Both the position numbers and the translations under genes were made by a program. The notes under the pieces were generated by a model that was not told the origin of the DNA, made no database searches, and worked only from the letters and a program-made list of their open reading frames with translations. A stretch of DNA of 64,000 nt, taken from assembly GCF_030315915.2 (NCBI RefSeq), contig NZ_CP135990.1, positions 124,001 to 188,000 on the forward strand, read 5' to 3'. The stretch comes from Providencia zhijiangensis (GTDB taxonomy: Bacteria; Pseudomonadota; Gammaproteobacteria; Enterobacterales; Enterobacteriaceae). Position 1 is the stretch's first letter. Each line of letters begins with the position of its first letter. Positions 17,905-27,700 of the stretch are shown piece after piece.

Positions 17905-18648
17905 ATGAAAACAAATTCAAATAGAACCGTATTAGTGACAGGGGCAAGTAAAGGGATCGGTAAGTCGATAGCGATACAATTAGCGAAAGATGGTTTCCAT
18001 CTCGTGGTTCACTATCATCAAGACCATCAGGGTGCACAAGATACGCTTCAACAGATTGAAGCTGCGGGTGGCGCCGGGCGTTTGGTCTCGTTTGATGTGA
18101 GTGAAAGGGCGTTAACCAAACAGATTATCGATCAAGATATCGCCGAATATGGCGCGTATTATGGTGTGGTTTGCAATGCGGGAATTTCCCGCGATGGCGC
18201 TTTTCCTGCGTTAACCGAAGATGACTGGGATGCGGTTATTCATACAAACTTAGACAGTTTTTATAACGTTGTTCACCCTTGCATTATGCCAATGATTGGC
18301 CTGCGAAAAGGAGGACGGATTATCACCCTATCATCAGTTTCTGGTGTGATGGGGAATCGTGGTCAAGTTAACTATAGTGCAGCCAAAGCAGGTATTATCG
18401 GTGCGACAAAAGCACTGGCTATTGAGCTTGCTAAGCGCAAAATTACCGTTAACTGTATTGCTCCCGGCTTGATTGAAACCAGTATGGTTCAAATGGAACC
18501 TATCGCATTTGAACAAGCGATGAATTTAATTCCAATGAAAAGAAGTGGTCAACCCGAAGAAGTTGCTGGTTTAGCCTCCTACCTAATGTCCGACATTGCG
18601 GGCTATGTGACTCGACAGGTGATTTCGATTAATGGAGGTATGCAATGA
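17905..18648 (+). CDS. apeQ: ApeQ, FabG-like 3-ketoacyl-ACP reductase
   Basis: This 247-aa short-chain dehydrogenase/reductase has nucleotide-binding motif TGASKGIG (12-19), NAG at 91-93, and catalytic Ser144, Tyr157 and Lys161 (YSAAK). It reduces the beta-keto group after each condensation in the polyene cycle, most likely with NADPH. There is an 18-base gap from apeP and a four-base overlap with apeR. It is the only ketoreductase in the locus. Confidence 0.88.
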   Translation: MKTNSNRTVLVTGASKGIGKSIAIQLAKDGFHLVVHYHQDHQGAQDTLQQIEAAGGAGRLVSFDVSERALTKQIIDQDIAEYGAYYGVVCNAGISRDGAFPALTEDDWDAVIHTNLDSFYNVVHPCIMPMIGLRKGGRIITLSSVSGVMGNRGQVNYSAAKAGIIGATKALAIELAKRKITVNCIAPGLIETSMVQMEPIAFEQAMNLIPMKRSGQPEEVAGLASYLMSDIAGYVTRQVISINGGMQ

Positions 18649-19874
18649 TACACCGTGTTGCTATCACAGGAATGGGTGGCGTTAGCGCTTTAGGTGAGCA
18701 ATGGTGTGATATTCGCACCCATATTCTTAACGGTAAAAATGCTGTGCAAAACATGCAGGAATGGGCCGTTTATGATGGGCTAAATACTCAACTTGGGGCT
18801 CCTATTAACGACTTTGTGTTGCCAGTTCACTATACGCGAAAGAAAATTCGTTCAATGGGGCGAGTTTCTCTGTTATCGACGCGAGCCACCGAGCTAGCAC
18901 TGACTCAGGCTGGTCTATTGGATGATCCTATTTTAACCAATGGAGAAACCGGTATTGCGTATGGTTCGTCGACAGGCAGCACTAAGCCTGTGAGCGACTT
19001 TGCGACAATGCTGACAGAAAAGCATACGAACAATATTACAGGGACAACCTACGTTCAAATGATGCCGCATACAACTGCGGTGAACACAGGGTTATTTTTT
19101 GGGCTGAAAGGGAGAGTGATTCCGACATCAAGTGCCTGTACATCGGGAAGTCAAGCGATAGGGTATGCTTTTGAAGCCATTCGTCATGGATATCAAACCG
19201 TGATGGTTGCAGGTGGCGCAGAAGAGTTATGTCCATCTGAAGCAGCAGTATTTGATACCTTGTTTGCGACAAGCCAAAAAAATGACCAACCAAGTTGTAC
19301 GCCATCTCCATTTGATGTTAACCGAGATGGATTAGTTATTGGTGAAGGCGCCTGTAGTCTCATTCTCGAAAATTATGATCATGCTGTCGCGCGAGGTGCC
19401 ACAATTTATGGTGAAATTTTAAGTTTTGCAACAAACTGCGATGCAGCGCATATCACCCAACCTAAAGTTGAAACTATCCAACTGTGTATTGAAAAAGCCT
19501 TAAAAGCAGCAAAACTAGCGCCACAGGATATTGGGTATATTAGTGCACATGGCACAGGAACGGAGCGCGGAGATATTGCGGAGAGTCAAGCAACCTCGAA
19601 TGTATTCGGCGTTAATACCCCCATCTCTTCGTTGAAAAGCTATTTCGGGCATACGCTAGGGGCATGTGGGGCGTTAGAAACTTGGTTGACATTAGAAATG
19701 ATGAAGGAAGGTTGGTTCGCACCCACATTAAACCTAATGCAAGTTGACCCTCAATGTGGTGAGCTAGATTATATCATGCACACCCCGCGCACCCTCAAAA
19801 CGGAGATTATCCAAACCAATAACTTTGCATTTGGTGGGATAAATACATCGCTCGTGATCCGTAGAGGAAATTAA
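18645..19874 (+). CDS. apeR: ApeR, FabF-like ketosynthase
   Basis: This 409-aa ketosynthase has a complete triad: Cys165 in SSACTSGSQ, His302 in SAHGTGT and His336 in YFGHTLGACG. In described systems ApeR is the second catalytic ketosynthase and probably makes the first condensation on the aryl starter. The stop overlaps the start of the phosphopantetheinyl transferase gene by one base (TAATG). It is the last gene of the canonical apeC-apeR series. Confidence 0.88.
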   Translation: MIHRVAITGMGGVSALGEQWCDIRTHILNGKNAVQNMQEWAVYDGLNTQLGAPINDFVLPVHYTRKKIRSMGRVSLLSTRATELALTQAGLLDDPILTNGETGIAYGSSTGSTKPVSDFATMLTEKHTNNITGTTYVQMMPHTTAVNTGLFFGLKGRVIPTSSACTSGSQAIGYAFEAIRHGYQTVMVAGGAEELCPSEAAVFDTLFATSQKNDQPSCTPSPFDVNRDGLVIGEGACSLILENYDHAVARGATIYGEILSFATNCDAAHITQPKVETIQLCIEKALKAAKLAPQDIGYISAHGTGTERGDIAESQATSNVFGVNTPISSLKSYFGHTLGACGALETWLTLEMMKEGWFAPTLNLMQVDPQCGELDYIMHTPRTLKTEIIQTNNFAFGGINTSLVIRRGN

Positions 19875-20506
19875 TGGAACTTGGCTTGAAGCAGGTCAGC
19901 GTATGGGTTGCAAAAATTGACACTCTAACCCAAATGCCTTTGGGCACTGAATTTCAAAGCCGAGACCCAAGTCAGTTAACACCCACATTTATTGCGGGTC
20001 GACGGTTACTGATGCATTTTTTTGGGCGAGATTGCTTGACGTTGATATCGTATACACCGAATGGTAAACCCTATTTTACTCGCTCAGACCTTCCAAAATT
20101 TAATTTAAGCCATAGCCAAGATTGGATAGCTCTGGCATTTTCTGCTGATCATGAAATTGGCGTTGATATTGAAGTGATCCGTCCAAGAAAATCGTCGAAA
20201 AATATCATTAAACGTTATTTCAATCAGCAAGAACAAGCTCAATTAAATACGCTGAATAAGCCTCTGGAAGAGATGTTATTTTGGCAATATTGGACGGCTC
20301 ATGAGGCAGTTATCAAGCAACAAGGGCAAACGGTATGGCAGATGAAGCCACAAGATACATTACCTGATGAATTAGCTGCACAAAAGTTACAGCTAGCATC
20401 TTGGAAAACATCGCAGTGGTGTATTTCTCTTTGTTTTTCTCTAGGTTTAACCGCACAGCTTTATTCTCTGGCTCCAAACACGATAAGCAAAAGCAGAGCC
20501 CACTAA
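19874..20506 (+). CDS. 4'-phosphopantetheinyl transferase, last gene of the APE locus
   Basis: This 210-aa Sfp/AcpT-type transferase would convert apo-ApeE and apo-ApeF to their holo forms. The two Mg-binding motifs are GVDIE (96-100) and WTAHEAVIK (140-148). The second motif normally reads W/F..KE...K; here His143 replaces the usual lysine, while Glu144 and Lys148 are kept, so the enzyme may still be active. It is coupled to apeR by a TAATG overlap. Its 3' end runs 60 bases into the convergent msrQ gene on the other strand. An AcpT homologue is the alternative name; the dedicated role is inferred from position. Confidence 0.85.
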   Translation: MELGLKQVSVWVAKIDTLTQMPLGTEFQSRDPSQLTPTFIAGRRLLMHFFGRDCLTLISYTPNGKPYFTRSDLPKFNLSHSQDWIALAFSADHEIGVDIEVIRPRKSSKNIIKRYFNQQEQAQLNTLNKPLEEMLFWQYWTAHEAVIKQQGQTVWQMKPQDTLPDELAAQKLQLASWKTSQWCISLCFSLGLTAQLYSLAPNTISKSRAH

Positions 20507-21052
20507 CACTAAGTAAATAATTGGCTCAGGCGTTAGAGTTTTTAATGACAAAGCATAGTGGCAAAGCGCGAGTAATAGCGTTGGGTAAAGCAGCATGTGA
20601 ATTCTTTTCCACCATACGCCTAGGCTGATTCGTATGCGGTTGAACGAACTCACCGCCATCAAAAATAAGCATAGCCAAGCCGTGGCGCCAATCACTAAGT
20701 AGACCCGCGAAAAAATCTCCTCGAAAAAGAGTGATAAATTATTGATGCCAATCTCCAGTAATAAATAGCTACTCAAGTGCAGTACAGCCCAGAAAAAACA
20801 CCATAATCCCAGTAATTTTCGTGTCTGAAACAGTGTGGTAAATCGCAATAATTTAGCGATAACGGGGATCAATGCGATAACGACGAGCAAACGCAAAGTG
20901 GCTATTCCCGTAAAATGCTGGATGTCTTTAGCGGGATCAGCGCCAAGTCGCTGAGTATCAATTAAAAAAATCAGCCATACCAAAGGGAGCAGAGCAATAA
21001 GATGAAAGCCTCCTTTGGTTAATCTCACTAATAGCCTGTTTTCTTGGGGCAT
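20447..21052 (-). CDS. msrQ: MsrQ, heme-binding membrane subunit for MsrP
   Basis: This 201-aa inner-membrane protein of the ferric-reductase-like (YedZ) family passes electrons from the quinone pool or flavin reductase to periplasmic MsrP. About six hydrophobic helices are visible, with histidines in helices as expected for heme ligands (for example KDIQHFTGIATLRL and RIHMLLYPTLLLALCHYAL). It overlaps the msrP stop by one base and is therefore co-translated. Its last 60 bases are shared, antisense, with the phosphopantetheinyl transferase gene. Confidence 0.92.
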   Translation of the reverse strand: MPQENRLLVRLTKGGFHLIALLPLVWLIFLIDTQRLGADPAKDIQHFTGIATLRLLVVIALIPVIAKLLRFTTLFQTRKLLGLWCFFWAVLHLSSYLLLEIGINNLSLFFEEIFSRVYLVIGATAWLCLFLMAVSSFNRIRISLGVWWKRIHMLLYPTLLLALCHYALSLKTLTPEPIIYLVLVGSAFAYRVWSQRIKLCG

Positions 21053-22059
21053 TAGAAGTATCTCCGCAAGTCCATTCCCTGATACAAGCTCGCGACTTGG
21101 TCTACGTATCCATTAAAAAGTAAAGTAGGCTGTCGGGTTACTTGACCTAACCCCCCCGCACCAATAAAACGCTCAGTTGCTTGTGACCAACGAGGATGAT
21201 CAACTTGCGGGTTCACATTGGCAAAAAAACCATATTCACTGGGCGCGGATAGGTTCCATGTGGTATCTGGCATCTGTTCGGTTAGGTGAATTTTGACGAT
21301 AGACTTAATCCCTTTAAAACCATATTTCCAAGGAACAACTAAGCGGATCGGTGCGCCATTTTGATTGGGTAATGTTTTTCCATATACGCCAGTGGCAAGT
21401 AAGGTTAGCGGATTCATGGCCTCATCTAAACGCAGCCCTTCAACGTAGGGATAGGGCAAGCCACCGCCGATATAACGGCTTTTTTGTCCCGGCATTTGTT
21501 CGGGAGCATAACGGGTTTCAAAGGCGACATATTTGGCTTTGCTGGTGGGTTCCACCAATGCCAATAATTTTGCTAACGGAAACCCCACCCAAGGAATAAC
21601 CATCGACCAAGCTTCGACGCAGCGCATACGATAGATACGCTCCTCTAGGGGAAACTTGGTGTTGATATCATCTAAATTCAGGGTTAAAGGACGATTCACT
21701 TCACCATCAATGGTGACCGTCCATTCGTCGGTAATGAGGGTATGTGCGTTTTCAGCTGGGTCTGATTTTCCTAGCCCAAACTCATAAAAGTTATTATAGC
21801 CAGTCACTTTATCTTCGGGCGTCAGGGTTAACGATGGCTGAAATTCTTCAGGTTGAATAAATGTGAGGGCTTTTCTTGGCGTCACGGGAGTCGCTGGGGC
21901 ATCGTCACTTAACCAAGAAAATAAACCTGCATTTGCTGTCGCTGCAACGGTTAAACCTGCCGCTCCCACACCTAAGGCTTTGAGTAGCTGCCGGCGCTTC
22001 ATAAAGAAAATGGATTCATCCGTGATTTGAGAATCGGGGATTTTAGGTAACTTTTTCAT
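21052..22059 (-). CDS. msrP: MsrP, periplasmic methionine sulfoxide reductase
   Basis: This molybdenum-cofactor enzyme (formerly YedY) repairs oxidised methionines in envelope proteins. A twin-arginine signal is present (KRRQLLK at 21-27 followed by a hydrophobic stretch and ANA), and the molybdenum ligand is Cys147 in [11 protein letters not shown]. The open frame reaches 22071, but ATG at 22059 is chosen since GGAG stands just upstream and the 335-aa length matches E. coli MsrP (334 aa). A 28-bp palindrome of the CusR/HprR box type lies about 67 bases upstream. It forms an operon with msrQ. Confidence 0.95.
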   Translation of the reverse strand: MKKLPKIPDSQITDESIFFMKRRQLLKALGVGAAGLTVAATANAGLFSWLSDDAPATPVTPRKALTFIQPEEFQPSLTLTPEDKVTGYNNFYEFGLGKSDPAENAHTLITDEWTVTIDGEVNRPLTLNLDDINTKFPLEERIYRMRCVEAWSMVIPWVGFPLAKLLALVEPTSKAKYVAFETRYAPEQMPGQKSRYIGGGLPYPYVEGLRLDEAMNPLTLLATGVYGKTLPNQNGAPIRLVVPWKYGFKGIKSIVKIHLTEQMPDTTWNLSAPSEYGFFANVNPQVDHPRWSQATERFIGAGGLGQVTRQPTLLFNGYVDQVASLYQGMDLRRYF

Positions 22060-22125
22060 TGTGCGCTCCATAGCAAAAAGAAGAATGAAATCAGTTATAC
22101 CGAATGCGTGATAAAAGTGGCTGAC

Positions 22126-22153
22126 AGTAAGATGACAAATTTGTCATCTTACT
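22126..22153. promoter_or_regulatory. 28-bp perfect palindrome, predicted HprR/CusR-type operator of msrPQ
   Basis: The bases 22126-22153 form a perfect inverted repeat with core TGACAAATTTGTCA flanked by further complementary bases. This agrees with the known CusR/HprR-type box (TGACAA, two bases, TTGTCA). It sits in the gap between hprS and msrP; reading on the minus strand, a possible -10 (TATAAC, 22094-22099) lies about 43 bases from its centre, which suits an activator site. The regulator of this kind is encoded immediately upstream. Confidence 0.75.
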
Positions 22154-22168
22154 TAATTGTAGAAAATT

Positions 22169-23530
22169 TTAGATTGTAGGAAACGTTAGCGTAATGGTGC
22201 TGGTACCTGCTTCGTGTTCAAAACTAACCGAACCGCCATGCAGTTCAACAATCGCTTTGACAATTGCCAGCCCCAACCCAGTTCCCTCCGAGGTTCTGGC
22301 ATTATCTCCGCGCCAAAAACGAGTGAAAATTTCCTCGCTATTTTGTAGGGGGTTCCCTTGGTTAGTGATGCGGATTTCTCGCTGCTGGGGAAGCTCAATG
22401 ATCTGGGTGACCACGCGAGTATTTGGGTGAGAGTATTTAATCGCATTAGCGATAACATTCATGAATACACGGTTCAGTAATACCGGATCAGCATCAAGCC
22501 TGAGGGTTGAAGGTTCACAATAAAGCGTAATCTGTTTCTCTTCTGCATAAGCCGAAAATAGTTCATAAACATCATTCACTAATCCCGAGATTGAGAGATT
22601 TTCTCGATTTAACGTAATGTTTTTATTTTCAGCACGAGCAATAAATAATGTGCTTTGGATCATCTGTGCCAGCTTATCGAGCTCTTCAATATTGCTAATG
22701 ATGACCTCTTCATATTCGCTCACATTGCGGGAACGCTGGAGCGTAATTTCATTTTGCACTCGAATGGCATTAATGGGCGTTCTTAGCTCATGCGCTAAGT
22801 CATCGGCGAACTGGGTTAGTTTAACAAAATCATGTTTTAGCCGTTGGCGCATGGTATTCATTGATTCGCCCAGCTCTTTTAACTCTTGTGGAAGCTGATC
22901 AATATCGATCGGATCATTCAGTGCATGAACGTCTGTTTTGATCGTGATCTGGCTCAGTGATTGAATATCGGAGAGCCCTTTTTTCAGTAACCATAAACTC
23001 AGTAATCCCATCAACAATATTGAGAGAGCAGACACCAGCATGCTTTGGGTTAAATATTGGGTTAATACCCCGCTGCGGTCGACGGAAACTTTACCGAGTA
23101 CCACATGGAGCTGCCCTAATGGTGAGTTCATGGCGAAATAGACCGCGGAGATAGGAATGCTTTGTGCGGTTTGCCAATGGTTGATTGCATGGATATTGAG
23201 CTGCTCAAGGTTCACTAACCGCAGCGGTTGGGTATCCAGAAGTTCGCTGTTAGTCGCGACGAGTATGTGCCCACTCGCATCAGAAATTTGGATCAAATCT
23301 TGGCGCATGTCCATCATGCTTTGGAAATACATCGGCAGCGTTTTGATATCAATGCCACCCGAAATTAACTTAGCGAGTTGCTCTGCGCGATTTACTAGCA
23401 AATTATTGTCTTGTTCTGACAGCTCATTTTTTAGTGAGTGATACAAAACCCATGTCACGATGCCAGCATTAGCGACCATCAGAATGATAAACAGGGAAAT
23501 AAGTTTAAAGCGTAGCGACTTTTTTTTCAT
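22169..23530 (-). CDS. hprS: HprS/CusS-type sensor histidine kinase
   Basis: This 453-aa inner-membrane histidine kinase has two transmembrane helices (about 10-30 and 163-182) bracketing a periplasmic sensor domain, then a HAMP region, phosphoacceptor His247 in DDLAHELRTPINAI, N-box NRVFMNVIANAIKYS, and the G-box GTGLGLAIVKAIVELHGG. It overlaps hprR by four bases. Because the neighbours are msrPQ, as in E. coli where HprRS (YedVW) controls msrPQ in response to HOCl and H2O2, HprS is the preferred name. CusS (copper/silver sensing) is the alternative, as the two are close paralogues. Confidence 0.8.
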   Translation of the reverse strand: MKKKSLRFKLISLFIILMVANAGIVTWVLYHSLKNELSEQDNNLLVNRAEQLAKLISGGIDIKTLPMYFQSMMDMRQDLIQISDASGHILVATNSELLDTQPLRLVNLEQLNIHAINHWQTAQSIPISAVYFAMNSPLGQLHVVLGKVSVDRSGVLTQYLTQSMLVSALSILLMGLLSLWLLKKGLSDIQSLSQITIKTDVHALNDPIDIDQLPQELKELGESMNTMRQRLKHDFVKLTQFADDLAHELRTPINAIRVQNEITLQRSRNVSEYEEVIISNIEELDKLAQMIQSTLFIARAENKNITLNRENLSISGLVNDVYELFSAYAEEKQITLYCEPSTLRLDADPVLLNRVFMNVIANAIKYSHPNTRVVTQIIELPQQREIRITNQGNPLQNSEEIFTRFWRGDNARTSEGTGLGLAIVKAIVELHGGSVSFEHEAGTSTITLTFPTI

Positions 23531-24198
23531 TCTATTGGCCTATTTAAGCGGTATCCCATCCCTCGAATGGTTTCGATAAGCTTAACTTCAAACTCATCAT
23601 CAATTTTCTTTCTCAATCGACGGATGGCGACATCGATGATATTGGTATCACTGTCAAAATCGATACCCCAAACTTCGCTGGCAATTAAGGTTCTAGGTAA
23701 AATTTCATCGCTATGCAGCACGAAAAACAGCAACAGAGAAAATTCTTGGCGGGTTAAGATGATTTTCTTTCCTCCGCGCTCAACATCATGACGGGTCAGA
23801 TCTATCTTTAAATCCGCAATTGTCATCGTTGTCGAGGTTGGCTGATTCACTTTGAGTTGGTTTTTAACGCGTGCTAATAATTCAGAAAACGAAAATGGTT
23901 TCACAAGGTAGTCATTGGCACCGAGCTCTAAGCCTTTAATACGATCATCTACGGCATCCCGTGCGGTGAGGCAAATAACGGGAATGCTTTTGGCGGTGCG
24001 TAAGATTTTTAAAATATCCCAGCCACTCATACCCGGCAGCATGATATCGAGAATTACCAATTGATAATTGTTTTCTAAAGCAAAGTAGAGACCATCACGA
24101 CCATCATTCGCCACATCCACTAGAAAACCCGCTTCTTCTAAGCCATTTTTAACCCAGCCTTGGGTTTTAAGGTGATCTTCAATTAATAGTATTCTCAT
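23527..24198 (-). CDS. hprR: HprR/CusR-type response regulator
   Basis: This 223-aa OmpR-family regulator has an N-terminal receiver domain (phosphoacceptor Asp51 in LVILDIMLPG, Lys100 in YLVKPF) and a C-terminal winged helix (ILTRQEFSLL, DVAIRRLRKKI, ETIRGMGYRL). It is expected to bind the palindrome at 22126-22153 and activate msrPQ. The gene is first in the minus-strand series hprR, hprS, msrP, msrQ. I saw no copy of the palindrome in front of hprR itself. Same caution as for the kinase: CusR is the alternative name. Confidence 0.82.
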   Translation of the reverse strand: MRILLIEDHLKTQGWVKNGLEEAGFLVDVANDGRDGLYFALENNYQLVILDIMLPGMSGWDILKILRTAKSIPVICLTARDAVDDRIKGLELGANDYLVKPFSFSELLARVKNQLKVNQPTSTTMTIADLKIDLTRHDVERGGKKIILTRQEFSLLLFFVLHSDEILPRTLIASEVWGIDFDSDTNIIDVAIRRLRKKIDDEFEVKLIETIRGMGYRLNRPIE

Positions 24199-24308
24199 GG
24201 AAACCCAGCAATCGTTTTATTTGACTTAATTCATCTTAAAGAAACTTTTACTGTAAAGAAACAGTCTGGGGTTTAGCAATAAAAATGAGGCAAATCAGAG
24301 GAGAGAAA

Positions 24309-24348
24309 CACGGGGTACTCATTGATTGCAGGCTCAACAAGCCCCGTG
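24309..24348 (-). terminator. Weak possible terminator after codA
   Basis: CACGGGG (24309-24315) can pair with CCCCGTG (24342-24348) around a 26-base loop, directly downstream of codA on the minus strand. The bases that follow on that strand are TTTCTCTCC, a poor T-run. This is a weak candidate. Confidence 0.3.
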
Positions 24349-24360
24349 CTGGGGTAAAAC

Positions 24361-25659
24361 TTAGTTCTCGCTATGTGGCTGATAACCGTAACGAATCGTC
24401 TCGACATCGTCGAGTTGAATTTGAGTCACAGTTGGTTGCGTAGTGGCAATCACGCGACCATCACGGATGGAATAGCGTACTGGCACTTGGCGGCGTACTG
24501 CATCAAAACCGTTTTCAGCAGGCAGGATCAGCAGGCTTGCGCGTTTCCCTTCATTGATACCGTAGTTTTGCAAATTCAACGTTTTCGCGCTGTGCTCAGT
24601 GATAAGCTTAAGGCCATCATTAATTTGGCCATAGCCCATCAGTTGGCAAACATGCAGACCCATATGCAGCACTTGCAGCATATTGGCGGTGCCCAGTGGA
24701 TACCACGGGTCGAACACATCGTCGTGACCGAAGCAGACATTGATGTTTGCTGCGAGCATTTCCTTCACGCGGGTGATCCCACGGCGCTTTGGATAGGTAT
24801 CGAAACGGCCTTGTAAGTGAATGTTCACTAACGGGTTGGCGACGAAGTTAATCCCTGACATTTTCAGCAGACGGAATAAACGTGAAGCATAAGCGCCGTT
24901 GTAAGAATGCATTGCCGTGGTATGGCTGGCGGTAACGCGTGCGCCCATATTTTCACGGTGAGCAAGGGCGGCAACGGTTTCGACAAAGCGTGACTGTTCA
25001 TCATCAATTTCATCACAGTGAACATCGATTAAACGGTCATATTTTTGTGCCAATGCAAAAGTTTTGTGCAGTGATTCCACACCATATTCACGGGTAAATT
25101 CAAAGTGCGGGATGGCCCCGACCACATCCGCCCCTAAACGTAGCGCTTCTTCTAATAGCTCTTCGCCGTTTGGATAGGACATGATCCCCTCTTGTGGAAA
25201 AGCAACGATCTGCATATCCACCCAAGGCGCCACTTCTTTTTTCACTTCCAGCATCGCTTTTAATGCCGTTAAAGTGGCATCGGAAACGTCAACGTGGGTA
25301 CGAACATGTTGGATACCGTTAGCAATCTGCCATTTTAGAGTTTGCCATGCGCGCTGTTTCACATCGTCATGGGTTAGCATTGCTTTGCGTTCGGCCCAGC
25401 GTTCAATCCCTTCAAACAGGGTGCCAGACTGGTTCCAATTTGGCTGCCCAGCGGTTTGGGTTGTATCCAAATGGATATGTGGTTCAACAAACGGTGGAAT
25501 GGCTAAGCCACCTTCACCATCAAGGCTGTTAGGGAGTACTTCACCTGCGGGCTGCGGAACGATAGCTTTAATTTGTTGATTTTCAATATCGATTCGCCAC
25601 AGGCCTTCACGCTCAGGCAAACGGACATTGTGGATATGTTGAATTTGTTGATTAAGCAC
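24361..25659 (-). CDS. codA: Cytosine deaminase CodA
   Basis: CodA hydrolyses cytosine to uracil and ammonia for pyrimidine salvage and nitrogen supply. The 432-aa sequence is close to E. coli CodA throughout. Metal-binding elements are [13 protein letters not shown] (HXH), [10 protein letters not shown] (His and catalytic Glu) and [11 protein letters not shown] (Asp). The start overlaps the codB stop by eight bases, so the two are translationally coupled. It is probably under control of the PurR-like box upstream of codB. Confidence 0.96.
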   Translation of the reverse strand: MLNQQIQHIHNVRLPEREGLWRIDIENQQIKAIVPQPAGEVLPNSLDGEGGLAIPPFVEPHIHLDTTQTAGQPNWNQSGTLFEGIERWAERKAMLTHDDVKQRAWQTLKWQIANGIQHVRTHVDVSDATLTALKAMLEVKKEVAPWVDMQIVAFPQEGIMSYPNGEELLEEALRLGADVVGAIPHFEFTREYGVESLHKTFALAQKYDRLIDVHCDEIDDEQSRFVETVAALAHRENMGARVTASHTTAMHSYNGAYASRLFRLLKMSGINFVANPLVNIHLQGRFDTYPKRRGITRVKEMLAANINVCFGHDDVFDPWYPLGTANMLQVLHMGLHVCQLMGYGQINDGLKLITEHSAKTLNLQNYGINEGKRASLLILPAENGFDAVRRQVPVRYSIRDGRVIATTQPTVTQIQLDDVETIRYGYQPHSEN

Positions 25660-26899
25660 GGGTCATCTCCGAATTAGTGGCGCGTACGCGATTCAATAGT
25701 GGATTCAGGATGGCGTAGCAGATAGCGCCGCCAAGCACTGCGTTAACTGGGACAATTCCCGGTAGCCAATGTCCTGCGGCAACACCCGCAGCCACGGCTA
25801 TCAACGCACTGATATTCACATCGCGCATTTTGCTCATGTCAAAAGTGGCATAGCGATGACGATACATTAAGTAATCCGCGATGATAATGCCACCAATCGG
25901 TGGAATGGCTGCGGATAAGAAGGTCAGCCAGCTAACAAAGTTGTTGTACAGCCACAGTGCGCAGAGTGTGCCCACTAAGCCGTTGATAATGGATAACGTC
26001 TTGCTGGATAAGCCCGTAATGTTGGCGAACCCTAAGCCGGAAGCGTACAGCGCGTTGTCGTTGGTTGTCCAAATGTTCAAACCAAGCACGATAATTGCGG
26101 GTAAGAGTAACCCTTGCGCGATCATTACGTCGGAGATATCCGCCATACCTAAGGAAGCTGCGCCCGCCGCACCGAAGATAAACATCAGTGAGTTGCCCAA
26201 GAAGAACGCCACAATCGCCACCAGTACCGCGATTTTCGGCTTACGCCCGAAGCGTACAAAGTCAGCGGTTAACGTTCCCGCACTGACAAACGAGCCGACG
26301 ACCATCGCCAGTGCGAGGTTGAAATCGATTGGTTGTTCTGGTTTTACCATTTGCAATGCGCTTAAACCACCGGCATCAGTGACAGCAAGATACACGGAGT
26401 AGCTTCCTAAGATGGCGATGGCAGGAACAGCAACAATAGATAGCACGGTTAACGCGGAGATACCGAAGAACACAGTAACGGTCATCAATATACCGGAGAT
26501 ACCAATCAGTAAGTTGATATCCCAGCCTGTCGCTTTACCGACGGGAATGGCGAACATGGCAACGCCGACACCGAACCAGCCGACCTGTGTACCGCCAAGT
26601 AAGAAAGAAGGGAGCCAAGAGCCGCGAATACCGAAAGAATAACGAGCAAGAAGGTGGGTTGTTAAGCCTGTTTTAGAACCGATAAAACCAAGGAAGGCGG
26701 TGTAGACACCAAGAATAAGATTACCAATGAGAACTGCGAGGAAGAAATCGTTGAAACTAAGACCGGTACCGAGAGCGCCTCCGGTCCACATGCTGGCAGA
26801 AAAGAACGTTAAACCCAGCATTACAAAGGTTAATGCGAGTCCGCCTTTTCTTGCGGATATGGGTACTGGCTCATGACTATAATTTTTATCACCGGACAC
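25652..26899 (-). CDS. codB: Cytosine permease CodB (GTG start)
   Basis: CodB imports cytosine; it is an NCS1-family symporter with twelve membrane helices. Typical blocks are [20 protein letters not shown] and [18 protein letters not shown]. The frame is open from 26929, but the start is taken as GTG at 26899: AGGAGG stands at ideal distance before it, and the 415-aa product then starts like E. coli CodB ([19 protein letters not shown], first residue read as Met). It is the first gene of the codBA operon, with a PurR-like box 66 bases upstream. Confidence 0.94.
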   Translation of the reverse strand: MSGDKNYSHEPVPISARKGGLALTFVMLGLTFFSASMWTGGALGTGLSFNDFFLAVLIGNLILGVYTAFLGFIGSKTGLTTHLLARYSFGIRGSWLPSFLLGGTQVGWFGVGVAMFAIPVGKATGWDINLLIGISGILMTVTVFFGISALTVLSIVAVPAIAILGSYSVYLAVTDAGGLSALQMVKPEQPIDFNLALAMVVGSFVSAGTLTADFVRFGRKPKIAVLVAIVAFFLGNSLMFIFGAAGAASLGMADISDVMIAQGLLLPAIIVLGLNIWTTNDNALYASGLGFANITGLSSKTLSIINGLVGTLCALWLYNNFVSWLTFLSAAIPPIGGIIIADYLMYRHRYATFDMSKMRDVNISALIAVAAGVAAGHWLPGIVPVNAVLGGAICYAILNPLLNRVRATNSEMTRA

Positions 26900-26964
26900 A
26901 ATTGCCTCCTGTAGCTTTCCTCTGGCCAAAAAAATCTGACGAATTCTATAGCCGTAAAAATAAA

Positions 26965-26980
26965 AAGCAAACGGTTTCGC
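26965..26980. promoter_or_regulatory. PurR-like operator upstream of codBA
   Basis: The 16-mer AAGCAAACGGTTTCGC matches the PurR consensus ACGCAAACGTTTTCGT at 13 of 16 positions by eye, and it is 66 bases before the codB start. In E. coli codBA is repressed by PurR, so the site fits established regulation. Binding itself is inferred. Confidence 0.75.
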
Positions 26981-27700
26981 ACATGCTTAAAAAGAATTAA
27001 TGAATTGTGTTTTTGCTCATTTTTTATTCTAGTCTGTCGCGTCACTGGAAAGGGCGTGAGACGGTAAAAGGTCTGATGGGGTGAGATAAAATCACGATGA
27101 AAACCAGCGGTCAAAACAGCTAATGATACAAACGAAAAACGTGAAATTAAGACAAAAGACTTCCGAATGTGTGGGTATCGATGGTTCGTTTTTTTTATTT
27201 ATATTTATTCAATAAAATATAATGTTAAAACAATTTTTAATATTTTATTTACTATTACGCATTTAAATTGTTGGTTGGGATTTATTACTCATTTTTTGAG
27301 TAAAACATGATTTCAATCTAAATGATAATCTATATTTATAAATCTAATTATTTATTGAATTTAATATTTAATCATTTAATAAGTAAAGAGTAAAAAAAGA
27401 GTTTCAATATTACCAAAATGATAACAACGTTAATTTTATAGTCATTTTGACGGAGTTTAATGTTTCTTGATGGTTGATCATGGTTATGTTTTTAAAGGAT
27501 ATTTTTTAATTTTGAATGATTTTTTTATAGTAAACATCGTGCTGATCACAAAATGGCGGTTAATTTCCAGATAGGGAATTAAAATTGATATCCCTCAATT
27601 AAATAAAACAATTTAAGTTCACAATGAATTACCAATTAAAAAATTCATTCTTTTCTTTATTTGTTCTATCTATTTCTCCAGGGAATAAAAGAGGTCAGTC
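26981..27700. other. AT-rich divergent intergenic region
   Basis: This 720-base gap lies between the divergent codBA operon and the DcuC-like gene and holds no credible coding sequence. Part nearest codB must contain its promoter. The rest is very AT-rich (especially 27180-27420 and 27500-27660). A TTGAT...GATCA sequence near 27468 was considered as an FNR site but has the wrong spacing. No structured RNA was recognised. Confidence 0.5.

Noticed and set aside
25881..26402. 173-codon plus-strand frame inside codB
   Set aside because: It is antisense to the conserved permease and its long open frame follows from codon use of codB.
27466..27482. Possible FNR site before the DcuC-like gene
   Set aside because: TTGAT is followed by GATCA but the half-site spacing and second half do not fit TTGAT-N4-ATCAA.
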